A stretch of 64,000 nucleotides of DNA from an uncultured Campylobacter sp. (lineage in GTDB: Bacteria > Campylobacterota > Campylobacteria > Campylobacterales > Campylobacteraceae): NCBI RefSeq assembly GCF_947255105.1, contig NZ_CAMYFP010000007.1:1-64000 (forward strand). The letters run 5' to 3'. The notes under the pieces are model-generated. The model was given only the letters and a program-made list of their open reading frames with translations. It ran no database searches and was not told the origin of the DNA. Below, piece after piece: positions 25,051 through 33,852 of the stretch (position 1 is its first letter; every line of letters begins with the position of its first letter). Position numbers and translations under genes: made by a program.

Positions 25051-25718
25051 TTGAAATTTCAAATTTAAATCTTTTTTATAAAAGAGTGCAAATTTTAAAA
25101 AATATTGATTTTACAATGCAAAAAAATGGCTGTGTTTGTATAATGGGCGAAAGTGGAGCTGGAAAGTCAATGTTTGCAAAAAGTTTCATAAAACTCTTTG
25201 ATGATGAATTTAAGCTAAGTGCAGATAAATTCAGTGTTTTTCAAAATGATATTTTATCCTTAGATGGTGAAAAACTAAGAGAGTTTAGAAGTAAAATTTG
25301 CGCTCTCGTGTTTCAAAATGCAAAGGCAAGTTTTCATCCACTTTTAAATGTTGGAGATAATTTTAATCTATATCTTAAAGACCGCATAAGCGAGCCTAAA
25401 AAAGAGGCTTTTGAAGTTCTTGAAAAGCTTTTATTTGATGATTTAAATTTGCTTTGGCATAAATTTCCGTATGAGTTAAGTGGTGGTGAAGCAAGTAGAG
25501 TGCAAATCGCCATAGCACTTTGTCTAAAACCAAAAGTTTTGATTTGTGATGAGATAACAGCAAGCCTTGATGCACAAAATCAAAAAAGCATAGTAAAAAT
25601 CATAAACTCTCTTAAAGATGAACTTCAAATTTTATTTATAACTCATCAAAAAAATGTGGCAAATGCAGTAGCAGATGAGTTTTATACGATGCAAAATGGA
25701 GTTTTAAAAAATGCTTGA
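25047..25718 (+). CDS. nikD: Nickel/peptide ABC importer, ATPase 1
   Basis: A 223-residue ABC ATPase. Walker A is GESGAGKS, the Q-loop lies at LVFQNAKASFHP, the signature is LSGGEASR, Walker B plus catalytic Glu is VLICDEITASLD, and the switch His lies in ITHQKN. It is shorter than Dpp/OppD at the C-terminus, as in NikD. It pairs with the next gene as a heterodimer and overlaps it by 8 nt. Confidence 0.88.
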   Translation: MIEISNLNLFYKRVQILKNIDFTMQKNGCVCIMGESGAGKSMFAKSFIKLFDDEFKLSADKFSVFQNDILSLDGEKLREFRSKICALVFQNAKASFHPLLNVGDNFNLYLKDRISEPKKEAFEVLEKLLFDDLNLLWHKFPYELSGGEASRVQIAIALCLKPKVLICDEITASLDAQNQKSIVKIINSLKDELQILFITHQKNVANAVADEFYTMQNGVLKNA

Positions 25719-26415
25719 AGTTAAAAATGTTGATAAATTTTATGATTTTAAAGAGCATATAAACAAAAAAACAGAAAAAATTCAAGTCCTATATGATATA
25801 AATTTCAGCCTTGAAGATGGAGACAATCTAGCAATTTTAGGCGTTAGTGGAAGTGGAAAAAGTACATTAGCAAATTTGCTAAGTGCAGTAGAAAAGCCAA
25901 CAAATGGCGAAATTTTATTAAATGAAGAAAACAAGAATCTAAATAAAAAAATTTCACTTATCATGCAAACTCAAAAACTTTGCCTAAATCCGATACTAAG
26001 GATAAAAACAAGTATCAATTTACTAAAAAAATACTTGCATTTAAAATTTAGTGATAATGATGTAAAAAATTTATTTGAAACTTTAAATTTAAATCAAGAA
26101 ATATTACAAAAATTTCCTCATGAAATTAGCGGTGGCGAGGCAAGTAGGATAGGCATTTTAAAAGCTCTATTGATTAAACCTGATATTTTAATTTGCGATG
26201 AAATAACCGCTGGACTTGATGAGGAGAATAAAAACTCAGTCTTAAATATTTTAAAAAAAATAAAACAAAGCATTATTTTTATAACACACGATTTAGAGGC
26301 TGCAAAAGAAATTTCAAAAAATGTCCTTATTTTAGAAAAAGGAAAAACACTGTTTTTTGGCAAATTTAGCGAACTTCAAAATAGTGAAATTTTGGATAAA
26401 TTTAGCCAAGATTAA
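25711..26415 (+). CDS. nikE: Nickel/peptide ABC importer, ATPase 2
   Basis: A 234-residue ABC ATPase with Walker A GVSGSGKS, a Q-loop at MQTQKLCLNP, signature ISGGEASR, Walker B ILICDEITAGLD and the switch His in ITHDLEAAKEI. It is the last gene of the importer. A 66-bp gap with no strong terminator separates it from the lipoprotein operon. Confidence 0.88.
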   Translation: MLEVKNVDKFYDFKEHINKKTEKIQVLYDINFSLEDGDNLAILGVSGSGKSTLANLLSAVEKPTNGEILLNEENKNLNKKISLIMQTQKLCLNPILRIKTSINLLKKYLHLKFSDNDVKNLFETLNLNQEILQKFPHEISGGEASRIGILKALLIKPDILICDEITAGLDEENKNSVLNILKKIKQSIIFITHDLEAAKEISKNVLILEKGKTLFFGKFSELQNSEILDKFSQD

Positions 26416-26481
26416 AAAATTTTAAAGCTGTAATAAGTCAAAAAAAGATAAAATAAAATTAAATTTTAACAAGGAGAATAG

Positions 26482-27144
26482 ATGAAAAATTTAATCTTTA
26501 CAGCTCTTATTGGAGTTGTTTTTTTGTGTGGATGTGCAAGTGAGAGCCAAAGAGCAATAAGCGTTCCAAAAGTTGCCATCGCAAATACAAATTATAGTGG
26601 CCAAAAAGTTTCTGTTTCTATAGGCAGGTTTTCAAACCAAAGCTCTTATAATAATGGAGTTTTTAGCGATGGCGAAGATAGACTTGGCAACCAAGCTCAA
26701 ACTATCCTAATAACTAGCTTACAACAAACTGGTAGATTTGCGGTTTTAGATAGAACAAATTTAAGAGCGATGAAAGAAGAAAGCGCAATTAGCAAAAAAG
26801 CTCAAAACTTAAAAGGCGCAAAATATGTAATAACAGGCGATGTTGTTGAGTTTGGCAGAAAAACTCATGGAGATCATCAGCTATTTGGGATTTTAGGTAG
26901 AGGAAAAACACAAGTTGCCTACTCAAAAGTAAATCTAAATGTCGTTGATGTAAGCACTTCAGAAGTTGTTTTTTCAGCTCAAGGTGCAGGAGAGTTTGAA
27001 CTATCAAATAGAGAAGTTATCGGCTTTGGCGGAACTGCTGGATATGACTCAACACTAAATGGAAAAGTTTTAAGTCTATCAATTAATGAAGCTGTAAATA
27101 ACCTTGCAAGTGCGATAGATAGTGGCGAGTGGAAAATAAAATAA
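26482..27144 (+). CDS. CsgG-family lipoprotein
   Basis: A 220-residue lipoprotein with signal peptide and lipobox (FLCGC, Cys near residue 18). CsgG/DUF-type features: SVSIGRFSNQSSYN, GRFAVLDRTNLRAMKEE and AKYVITGDVVEFGRK. CsgG itself is the curli export pore, but small CsgG homologues grouped with DUF4810 and DUF799 lipoproteins form a separate outer-membrane set of unclear role. No curli genes are here. The stop overlaps the next ATG (TAATG). Confidence 0.85.
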   Translation: MKNLIFTALIGVVFLCGCASESQRAISVPKVAIANTNYSGQKVSVSIGRFSNQSSYNNGVFSDGEDRLGNQAQTILITSLQQTGRFAVLDRTNLRAMKEESAISKKAQNLKGAKYVITGDVVEFGRKTHGDHQLFGILGRGKTQVAYSKVNLNVVDVSTSEVVFSAQGAGEFELSNREVIGFGGTAGYDSTLNGKVLSLSINEAVNNLASAIDSGEWKIK

Positions 27145-27503
27145 TGAAAAAATATATTTTTCTTGTTTCAATGGCCATCTTTTTTGTAGGTTGTGCAACA
27201 AAAAATCAAAGCATTTATTACTGGGATGGAACTTATGCAAAGTCTGTTTATGAATATACAAAGCAAGATGGTGATATAAACGAACAAATTGCAAATTTAG
27301 AAAAATTGATTCAAAAATCATACGAAAAAAATAAGCCTATTGCACCAGGAATTTATGCTCATCTTGGGCTTTTATACTCAAATTTGGGAAATCACGGTAA
27401 GTTTATTAGCTACCTTGATAAAGAAGCACAGCTTTATCCTGAGTCAAAAATTTACATCGAGTTTTTGAAAAAATCAAACAAAGGCAAAAAAGATGAAAAA
27501 TAG
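27144..27503 (+). CDS. DUF4810 lipoprotein
   Basis: A 119-residue lipoprotein with lipobox FVGCA. SIYYWDGTYAKSVYEYTKQ and YAHLGLLYSNLGN are typical of DUF4810, a TPR-like small domain. I use ATG 27144, which shares its A with the CsgG-like stop codon; an upstream GTG (27129) is unneeded. It is the second of three co-translated lipoprotein genes and overlaps the third by 11 nt. Confidence 0.85.
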   Translation: MKKYIFLVSMAIFFVGCATKNQSIYYWDGTYAKSVYEYTKQDGDINEQIANLEKLIQKSYEKNKPIAPGIYAHLGLLYSNLGNHGKFISYLDKEAQLYPESKIYIEFLKKSNKGKKDEK

Positions 27504-28158
27504 CATTTTTATAACTTTGATATTATCTTTTATTTTTGTAGGTTGCGCTAAAAAGCCTGAAATTTATGACTACTCGGCATTTTTGGAGTCAAAACCAAAA
27601 TCAATTTTAGTTGTAATGCCAACAAATGAATCAGTTGATATAAAAGCTTCTCCTGCTATGCTTGCAAATGCAACTATGCCTTTGGCTGAGGCTGGATATT
27701 ATGTATTTCCTGTGGCTTTAGTAAATGATACTTTCAAATTTAATGGAGTATATGATGCAAATGATATTAAAAACATCCCTTTAAACAAGCTTCAAGAGAT
27801 CTTTGGCGCTGATAGTGTGCTTTATATAAATATTACAAAATATGGCACAAGCTACGCTGTTTTAAATAGCCAAACAGAGGTAGAAGCAGATGTGATACTG
27901 GTTGATCTAAAAACTGCAAAAATTCTTTGGGACAAGCAAGTTTTGGCAAGGTCTGACTCAAGCAATAGCGATCAAGGGCTTATTGGTATGCTTATAAGTG
28001 CGGTAGTTAGCCAGATAGCAGACACATTGAGCGATGCTGGATATGATATGTCAATAATTGCTTCAAATGCAGTTTTTGCCACCGATTGTAATGACTGCAT
28101 ACTAAAAGGACCTCGCTCACCAAGTTATGGGCAAGATCTACAACTAACTAAAGATTAA
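27493..28158 (+). CDS. DUF799 (GNA1162-like) lipoprotein
   Basis: A 221-residue lipoprotein with lipobox FVGCA. SILVVMPTNESVDIKASPAM and PLAEAGYYVFPVALVNDTF are characteristic of the GNA1162 family, whose neisserial member resembles TolB-N/transport scaffold folds. GADSVLYINITKYGTSYAV follows. It ends in a Cys pair (DCNDC) that may form a disulfide. It is the last gene of the trio and overlaps the convergent M23 peptidase by 4 bp. Confidence 0.87.
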   Translation: MKNSIFITLILSFIFVGCAKKPEIYDYSAFLESKPKSILVVMPTNESVDIKASPAMLANATMPLAEAGYYVFPVALVNDTFKFNGVYDANDIKNIPLNKLQEIFGADSVLYINITKYGTSYAVLNSQTEVEADVILVDLKTAKILWDKQVLARSDSSNSDQGLIGMLISAVVSQIADTLSDAGYDMSIIASNAVFATDCNDCILKGPRSPSYGQDLQLTKD

Positions 28159-28985
28159 ATTTCACCTAAATAGTCAAAAATTGCATAGTTGATCCTCTCT
28201 ATAAACAAGAGAGGATTGACACTTACGCCATTTATAGTAATTCCAAAATGAAGATGAGCTCCGCTAACTCTACCAGTTGCGCCACTTAGTCCAATAACCT
28301 CTCCCCTTTTTACCTTTTTGCCTAACTTGGTTTTGATTTTGCTTAGGTGATAATACTGCGAATAAATCCCGCCGCCATGGTCTATGACAACAGATTTTCC
28401 TGCATAATATCGCTCTTTTGCAAGGACAACTACGCCATCATTTGAAGCAACTACTTTTGAGCCAACAGCTGCTCTAAAATCAACTCCTGAGTGGTAACTC
28501 TTTAAGAGCCCATTAAAAACTCTCGCATTGCCAAACTCAGAGGTTATAGTTGAGTCCATCGGTTTTATAAATTTATCTTTAAAAAGAAATTTTTTGGTAG
28601 TTTTTGCATAGAGCAAAGATGCCTCTTCAAACTCCTTTTTTATCCTTTTTTCAACCTCTTTTGGAGGCTTAATCTTGCTTTTATCAACTACAACTTTCTC
28701 TTTTTTATAATCCCCCTGCTCTATCTTCAAAACAACCTTTTGGCTTTTTTGATTTAGCAGATGTTCTACAACTACTTCGCCTTTTTTGTAGTAATGAACA
28801 GGCACGATAGCAAAGCAATAATCACTATTTATAGGGCTTTTTATCCACTCAATCTGCCTACCATCTAAAAAAAGCTTGCCGCTATTTTGACACTTTATAG
28901 AGAGTATTTTGCTATCGCCATTTATAATGGAAGTTGCAAAAAGAAGTGGCGCAAAAATAAGACTTAAAGCTACTTTTCTAAACAT
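28155..28985 (-). CDS. M23 (LytM) family peptidoglycan endopeptidase
   Basis: A 276-residue periplasmic protein with a signal peptide (LSLIFAPLLFATS). The M23 domain occupies the last 130 residues: the zinc ligands are in SYHSGVDFRA (HxxxD) and SGAHLHFGI (HxH). An N-terminal all-beta region and a basic linker precede it. Such enzymes cut peptide cross-links; in Campylobacterota they help set helical shape, so a Csd/Pgp-type role is possible. It converges on the lipoprotein operon. Confidence 0.9.
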   Translation of the reverse strand: MFRKVALSLIFAPLLFATSIINGDSKILSIKCQNSGKLFLDGRQIEWIKSPINSDYCFAIVPVHYYKKGEVVVEHLLNQKSQKVVLKIEQGDYKKEKVVVDKSKIKPPKEVEKRIKKEFEEASLLYAKTTKKFLFKDKFIKPMDSTITSEFGNARVFNGLLKSYHSGVDFRAAVGSKVVASNDGVVVLAKERYYAGKSVVIDHGGGIYSQYYHLSKIKTKLGKKVKRGEVIGLSGATGRVSGAHLHFGITINGVSVNPLLFIERINYAIFDYLGEI

Positions 28986-29107
28986 ATCTCACCTAAATTT
29001 CAATTTGTTTTGATTGTAACAAAAATAGACCAACAACCATATTTTTTGCCGATTTTCAAATTTAGATGAGCTTTTAGGGGAATTTCAATGATAAAAATTA
29101 AATTTAT

Positions 29108-29122
29108 TGATATAATATCAAA
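29108..29122 (+). promoter_or_regulatory. Inverted repeat over the -10 of the SYLF gene
   Basis: TTGATAT-A-ATATCAA contains TATAAT at 29112-29117, 29 nt before the ATG. The half-site matches that of the 22-bp palindrome at 21765-21786, but the spacing between halves is 3 bp shorter. Confidence 0.5.
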
Positions 29123-29146
29123 ATTAGTTTATTTAGAAGGATAGAG

Positions 29147-29893
29147 ATGAAAAAAATACTTCTTAGTCTTAGTCTGTTTTTGTGTGGTACCTTTGCAAGT
29201 GCCGATATCATTCAAGATCAACAGCTGTATGCAAGTATGAATGCAATTAAAGCCTTTGCTTTTGATAACAACAGAAGCATTGATAGCTATTTGATAAAAC
29301 GTGCTAAAGCGGTTGCAATTCTTATGGATGTTAGAAAAAATGGAGTCATCGTAAGCAAGAGTAGTGGAAAAGGTGTTTTTAGCATGAAAGCCGACAATGG
29401 CGAGTGGAGCAATCCTATTATGCTAAGATACAAAGGTTATGGCTTGGGACCTCAACTAGGTTTTGCCGCTGGCGATGTGATAGTTCTTTTTAACACTTCT
29501 GAGTCATTTAATGGACTTTTCAATGACAAAGATTATATCTCAGCAAATGTCGCTGCTGCTATTGGTAGTGCTGGAGCAAAGTCTGGTTCTGCGACAGATG
29601 TTCCTGAGCTAACTGCTTGGGCAGTTGCACCTGGCAAAATAAATGGCGCCTATGTTGGTGCAAGTATTGATGTAGGAAGAATTTCTATAGATAGACAGGC
29701 AACTTATGATCTTTATGGAAGAATGTATACATATGAAGATATCTTAAATGGTTCACCAAAAGAGACAAAAAATCTTAAATTTTTCAAAGAGACACTTACA
29801 AAATATCTAGGTGATGCACAATATTACAAAGACTCACCAGCCAATCCAAAAGAGTATAAAGTAACTCCTAGAGGAAGAAGCGAACTAAAATAA
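29147..29893 (+). CDS. SYLF/YSC84-domain secreted protein
   Basis: A 248-residue protein with a signal peptide (LSLFLCGTFASA). The SYLF (BPSL/Ysc84) domain runs over most of the mature part: IKRAKAVAILMDVRKNG, SKSSGKGVFSMK, GYGLGPQLGFAAGDVIVLF. Eukaryotic SYLF domains bind phosphoinositides and bacterial ones are periplasmic or surface lipid-binding proteins of unclear role. It is a single gene with its own promoter, ended by a bidirectional hairpin. Confidence 0.88.
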   Translation: MKKILLSLSLFLCGTFASADIIQDQQLYASMNAIKAFAFDNNRSIDSYLIKRAKAVAILMDVRKNGVIVSKSSGKGVFSMKADNGEWSNPIMLRYKGYGLGPQLGFAAGDVIVLFNTSESFNGLFNDKDYISANVAAAIGSAGAKSGSATDVPELTAWAVAPGKINGAYVGASIDVGRISIDRQATYDLYGRMYTYEDILNGSPKETKNLKFFKETLTKYLGDAQYYKDSPANPKEYKVTPRGRSELK

Positions 29894-29895
29894 CA

Positions 29896-29919
29896 GTAGC
29901 GGAGAAAACTCTCCGTTAC
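29896..29919. terminator. Bidirectional hairpin between SYLF gene and glyS
   Basis: GTAGCGGAGA-AAAC-TCTCCGTTAC forms a 10-bp stem with one mismatch between convergent genes. U-tracts are short. Confidence 0.6.
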
Positions 29920-29924
29920 CTTAC

Positions 29925-31946
29925 CTATATCGATATCTCTTTTATATCTGCAATCTTCAAAAACGCCTTATATATAGAGCCAATTAGCGCTACTCTATTT
30001 GCCTTGACTCTCTTATCATCGACATTTATCATAACATTATCAAAGAATTTATCTATCTCATTTTTCAATGAAAATAGCTGGTCAAGATACTCTTTGGCAT
30101 CTGTGCTGTCTAAATGCAACTGACTAAATTTCTCATATAGCTCTCTTTCGTAGTTAGAGCTAAAAAGAGTCTCATCAACATCACATATCTCTTCATCTCT
30201 TAAAATATTTGCAACTCTTTTAAAGGTATCAAAGTTCTTTTCAAAATCCTCTTGAGAAACTATCTGCATAAGTGCATTGATAGAGCTATCCAAAGTCTTG
30301 ATATCGCTTTGCTTACTACTAATTACAGCCTTAATAATGGATGGATTGGCTTCATAAAAAGTATATAATCTATCCAATATAAAACTCTTAAGCTCTTCTA
30401 AATTTAGCCCACTATACTGATAAGATATGGCTTGAAAAACTCTGTCTAGGTCAAAATTTATCCCTTGATCAAGGACTATTTTGATAATTCCACTAGCCGC
30501 TCTTCTTAATGCATATGGATCTTTGTTACCTGTTGGAGTTTTGCCTACACTAAAAAGCGCTGCAAGTGAGTCTAGCTTGGTAGATATAGCAACAATGGCA
30601 CTAAAAAGTGCTGTTGGTAAAAAACTATGTTTTCCATCTGGAAGATATTGCTCTTTGATAGCTCTTACAATCAATGGATGTTTGCCATTCGCCGCTGCAT
30701 AATATGAACCCATAATGCCTTGCAACTCGCTAAACTCGCCCACCATCGCACTGCTTAAATCAGCCTTGCTAAGCATAACAGCCTCACTCAAAGCCTCTTT
30801 ATACTCACCACCAAACTCCTCTTTAAGCTCCTCGTCATAAAATCCTGCCAATGCAATGGCAATCTCTTTCTCTCTTAAACTCTTGTCATAAAGCGATCCA
30901 AGCTCTTTTAGATAGGTTATATTTTTTAGAGGTTTGGCTTCAAAAGGTGAGTTTAGATCCAAATCATAAAAAAAGATAGCATCACTTAGTCTTGCTCTCA
31001 AGACCTTCTCATTACCCTTTACAATAAGACTTTTGTCATCTGTAATGGCGTTGCTTACTACAACAAAACTGTTACTTAACTTGCCATTTCTAAAGGTTGG
31101 AAAATATCTTTGATTTTCTCTCATTGAAGTTATTATCACCTCTGTTGGCAATCTCAAAAACTCCTCTTGAAATTTACCAATAAGCGGAGTTGGATACTCT
31201 GTAATTGCGACAACCTCTTCTAAAAGATCTTCATCTATCTCGATCTCTACGCCATTTTCTTGCTGTATCTTAGAAAAACCATTGATGATGAGCTCTTTTC
31301 TCTTCTCTCTTTCAAGCACGACTCCATTTTCTAAAAGTAGCTTGAAATACTCATCTGTAGTGTTAAATTTAACAGGAGAGTAGCCATATGAGCGGTGTGG
31401 CAAAAATGAAAGTGATGATTTAACACCATAAAGCTTCATCTCAACAAGAGTATCATCCAAAGAGACAACCAAAGAGCGAATTGGTCTAATGAAACTATAC
31501 TCGCCATCGCCCCATCTCATGGATTTGCCAAAGCTTAAAGAGGCTAAAAACTCTGATATCATCTCTTTTAAAAGCTCTCTTAACTCTCTTCCCTCTTTTG
31601 TCTTTTCAAAATAAAGCACCTCTTTGCCATCAATCTGCTTAAATACAAGCTCGCTCTCATCTATGCCACACTTTTTGGCAAAACTAAGCGCTGCTTTGCT
31701 CCACCTTCCATCTTCAATGGCGATATTTTTTGGAGCACCTGTCTTTATCTCAACAAAATCTTCCTGTTTTTGGGCTATATCTTTGTGATAAATAACCAAT
31801 CTTCGCGGCGTAAAATAGAACTCAAACTCACTTTTCAAAGAATTTTTTTCTAAAATATTTTGCCACTTAACCGCTATGTTTTTCTCTTCGTTTAAAAACG
31901 GAATTGCGGGGAGCTCTTCAACTCCAATCTCAATCAATAACTTCAT
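29925..31946 (-). CDS. glyS: Glycine--tRNA ligase beta subunit
   Basis: A 673-residue beta subunit of the bacterial alpha2beta2 glycyl-tRNA synthetase. MKLLIEIGVEELPAIPF at the start, SMRWGDGEYSFIRPIRSLV, PTPLIGKFQEEFLRLP, LSKADLSSAMVGEFSELQG and the HD-like KTPTGNKDPYALRRAA are all conserved. The alpha subunit gene glyQ is not in the window. It is the last gene of the long leuD-to-glyS run; its first 17 nt overlap a small membrane-protein ORF. Confidence 0.96.
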   Translation of the reverse strand: MKLLIEIGVEELPAIPFLNEEKNIAVKWQNILEKNSLKSEFEFYFTPRRLVIYHKDIAQKQEDFVEIKTGAPKNIAIEDGRWSKAALSFAKKCGIDESELVFKQIDGKEVLYFEKTKEGRELRELLKEMISEFLASLSFGKSMRWGDGEYSFIRPIRSLVVSLDDTLVEMKLYGVKSSLSFLPHRSYGYSPVKFNTTDEYFKLLLENGVVLEREKRKELIINGFSKIQQENGVEIEIDEDLLEEVVAITEYPTPLIGKFQEEFLRLPTEVIITSMRENQRYFPTFRNGKLSNSFVVVSNAITDDKSLIVKGNEKVLRARLSDAIFFYDLDLNSPFEAKPLKNITYLKELGSLYDKSLREKEIAIALAGFYDEELKEEFGGEYKEALSEAVMLSKADLSSAMVGEFSELQGIMGSYYAAANGKHPLIVRAIKEQYLPDGKHSFLPTALFSAIVAISTKLDSLAALFSVGKTPTGNKDPYALRRAASGIIKIVLDQGINFDLDRVFQAISYQYSGLNLEELKSFILDRLYTFYEANPSIIKAVISSKQSDIKTLDSSINALMQIVSQEDFEKNFDTFKRVANILRDEEICDVDETLFSSNYERELYEKFSQLHLDSTDAKEYLDQLFSLKNEIDKFFDNVMINVDDKRVKANRVALIGSIYKAFLKIADIKEISI

Positions 31947-32082
31947 TTTTATTCCTATCTTTCTTTAAATTTTTCTCTTCTCTTTCTCTGTGTCGCTCCA
32001 ACATCTGTTTGTTAAAGCCAACCACCATAAAGATCATAAACAAGACAAAAAGCCCAATCATAACTACATCAAAAATTCGCAC
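31930..32082 (-). CDS. Small single-pass membrane protein before glyS
   Basis: A 50-codon ORF from GTG 32082 (AGGGA 6 nt upstream), or 43 codons from ATG 32061. It has one hydrophobic helix (VVMIGLFVLFMIFMVVGF) followed by a strongly charged helix (RHREREEKN...KKDRNKN). It overlaps the end of the nuclease gene by about 14 nt and glyS by 17 nt, so all three are coupled. The function is unknown. Its overlap with both neighbours in an otherwise gap-free operon supports it being a gene. Confidence 0.6.
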   Translation of the reverse strand: MRIFDVVMIGLFVLFMIFMVVGFNKQMLERHREREEKNLKKDRNKNEVID

Positions 32083-33388
32083 CTACTATCCCTTGAAGCT
32101 CGCCCTTATACTCGTTGATATAAAGTGAGTTAAATTTATAATAGCCATCTTTTAGTTTGGCAATTTTATTATAAACTCTTAGTTTGCCATAATTTGTATA
32201 AAGATAGCCTTTTTTAAACTCGCCCTCCAAGCCACTTATCACATCACCAACTTTTGCCTCTTTTAACTGGCTTGGCTTTAGCAAAAACTTATCAATGTTG
32301 GCTCTGCTTTTTTGTGAAATTTTATACTCTTTTATCTCTAAATTTCCCATAAAATAGTCAATATCTCCAACCTCTAGGTCCAAAATATCGCCAACTTTTA
32401 GCCTCCTCTTTTGCCTATCAAAGAGATAAATTCCTCTCTTGCCATCAAAAAGAGCATAACCATCTCTATCTGCAAATACAACAGCTACATTTTTTAGTAA
32501 AAATGGCGTCTTTAAACTTGGCTTTTGATAGAGCTCTTCTATGCTTTTTTCTTCTACTTTAGTAAATTTATCCTTGGTTGTGATGATAAAAAATAGTCCA
32601 TAATGGTCTGAGATGGGCTTTTTAGCCTCAAAATATCTATCTGGAAGATATCTTTTTAGACTAAACTCTTTATAACAAAGCTCGCCCTCTTTAAAAAAGT
32701 TTTTACTCAAAAATATATGATCAATCGTTCTACCAGATCTATGAGAGCTTGAAATTTGAGCCTTTTTACTCCAAAGATTTGTCCCAATTTGGACTGAATG
32801 GAGCATAAAATTATCTCGTTTATAGTCCATATTAAAATCGCCCAAAATTATATTGTAGCTATTTGGACTATTTTTAACTGCTCTCTCTAAGGTATTTAGA
32901 GCAGCTATTCTTTGCCATTTTGGGTTTTTGGCAGCTGGAAAATGAACGTTAAAAAGGCTAAATTTCACACCTTTAAATTTGAAATCAACTCTTAATATAT
33001 CTCTAGTTTTGACATTTGCAACGGTTATTTTTGAAGATGACAAAGCCCTATTTTTGCTAATAATTCCAACTCCAAATGGCGAAGTTTTGCTCTTTGTAAA
33101 GTAGGAAAAATCATATCCGCTTTTTTTGGCAATCTCTTTTAAAACTCTTTCATTTTCTATCTCTTGAAGTGCGACAATATCGGCATTCATATCCCTTATG
33201 TAGCTTGAGACTAAAGTGAGCTTTTGGAGATATTTTGAGTTGTTCCAGTTTGATTTGCCAATGACAAAATCCCTATACTCTGTGCCATCATTTTTGCCAT
33301 CAAAGAGATTTTCTACATTAAAAGTTGCTATCTTTAGCTCCGCTCCAAAGGCAAAAATTGCCATAAATAGTGCAAAAATTACTCTCAT
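32069..33388 (-). CDS. Secreted endonuclease/exonuclease/phosphatase family protein
   Basis: A 439-residue protein with an N-terminal signal peptide (VIFALFMAIFAFGAE). The EEP fold motifs are KIATFNVENLFDG (Asn), DIVALQEIEN (catalytic metal Glu), NIILGDFNMDY and PISDHYGLFF (catalytic His). A C-terminal OB-like region of about 170 residues (GDILDLEVGDID, GDVISGLEG) may bind nucleic acid. It is probably a periplasmic or secreted nuclease. It overlaps trmL by 4 nt and the small membrane-protein ORF. Confidence 0.88.
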   Translation of the reverse strand: MRVIFALFMAIFAFGAELKIATFNVENLFDGKNDGTEYRDFVIGKSNWNNSKYLQKLTLVSSYIRDMNADIVALQEIENERVLKEIAKKSGYDFSYFTKSKTSPFGVGIISKNRALSSSKITVANVKTRDILRVDFKFKGVKFSLFNVHFPAAKNPKWQRIAALNTLERAVKNSPNSYNIILGDFNMDYKRDNFMLHSVQIGTNLWSKKAQISSSHRSGRTIDHIFLSKNFFKEGELCYKEFSLKRYLPDRYFEAKKPISDHYGLFFIITTKDKFTKVEEKSIEELYQKPSLKTPFLLKNVAVVFADRDGYALFDGKRGIYLFDRQKRRLKVGDILDLEVGDIDYFMGNLEIKEYKISQKSRANIDKFLLKPSQLKEAKVGDVISGLEGEFKKGYLYTNYGKLRVYNKIAKLKDGYYKFNSLYINEYKGELQGIVGANF

Positions 33389-33852
33389 AAATCAAACTCT
33401 TTGTAATTTTGTCTAATAGCCTCATAGCCTATAATTCCAACCGACATTGCCAAATTTAGGCTTCTGCCCTCTTTTTTCATCGGTATTGTTATTAGTCTAT
33501 TTTTGTCTAAATTCATCAACTCATCTGGAAGCCCAAAACTCTCAGATCCAAAAAATATAAAATCCCCATCGCTAAATTTAACATCAAAATAGTTCTTATC
33601 GCCCTTTGTAGTTGCAAACCAAAAATGCTCTTTAAACTCTAAATTTGCCTCTAAAAACTGCTCTAAATTCTCCCAAATTTTAGGATCGAGCCTTTTCCAG
33701 TAGTCAAGTCCTGCTCTTCTTAGGGATTTTTGAGTTATCTCAAAAACTATTGGCTTTACGATATGCAGCTCAAATCCAGCATTTACACAAAATCTTCCAA
33801 TTGCTCCCACATTTTGTGGAATACGCGGATGGACTAAAACTATCTTAAACAT
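33385..33852 (-). CDS. trmL: tRNA (cytidine34-2'-O)-methyltransferase
   Basis: A 155-residue SPOUT methyltransferase that 2'-O-methylates the wobble base of leucine tRNAs. VLVHPRIPQNVGAIGRFC at the start, FFGSESFGLPDE and LNLAMSVGIIGYEA form the knot. I use ATG 33852 (MFKIVL), which overlaps the purU stop (TGATG); a TTG at 33855 would add one residue. It lies between purU and the nuclease in the long minus-strand run. Confidence 0.94.
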   Translation of the reverse strand: MFKIVLVHPRIPQNVGAIGRFCVNAGFELHIVKPIVFEITQKSLRRAGLDYWKRLDPKIWENLEQFLEANLEFKEHFWFATTKGDKNYFDVKFSDGDFIFFGSESFGLPDELMNLDKNRLITIPMKKEGRSLNLAMSVGIIGYEAIRQNYKEFDL

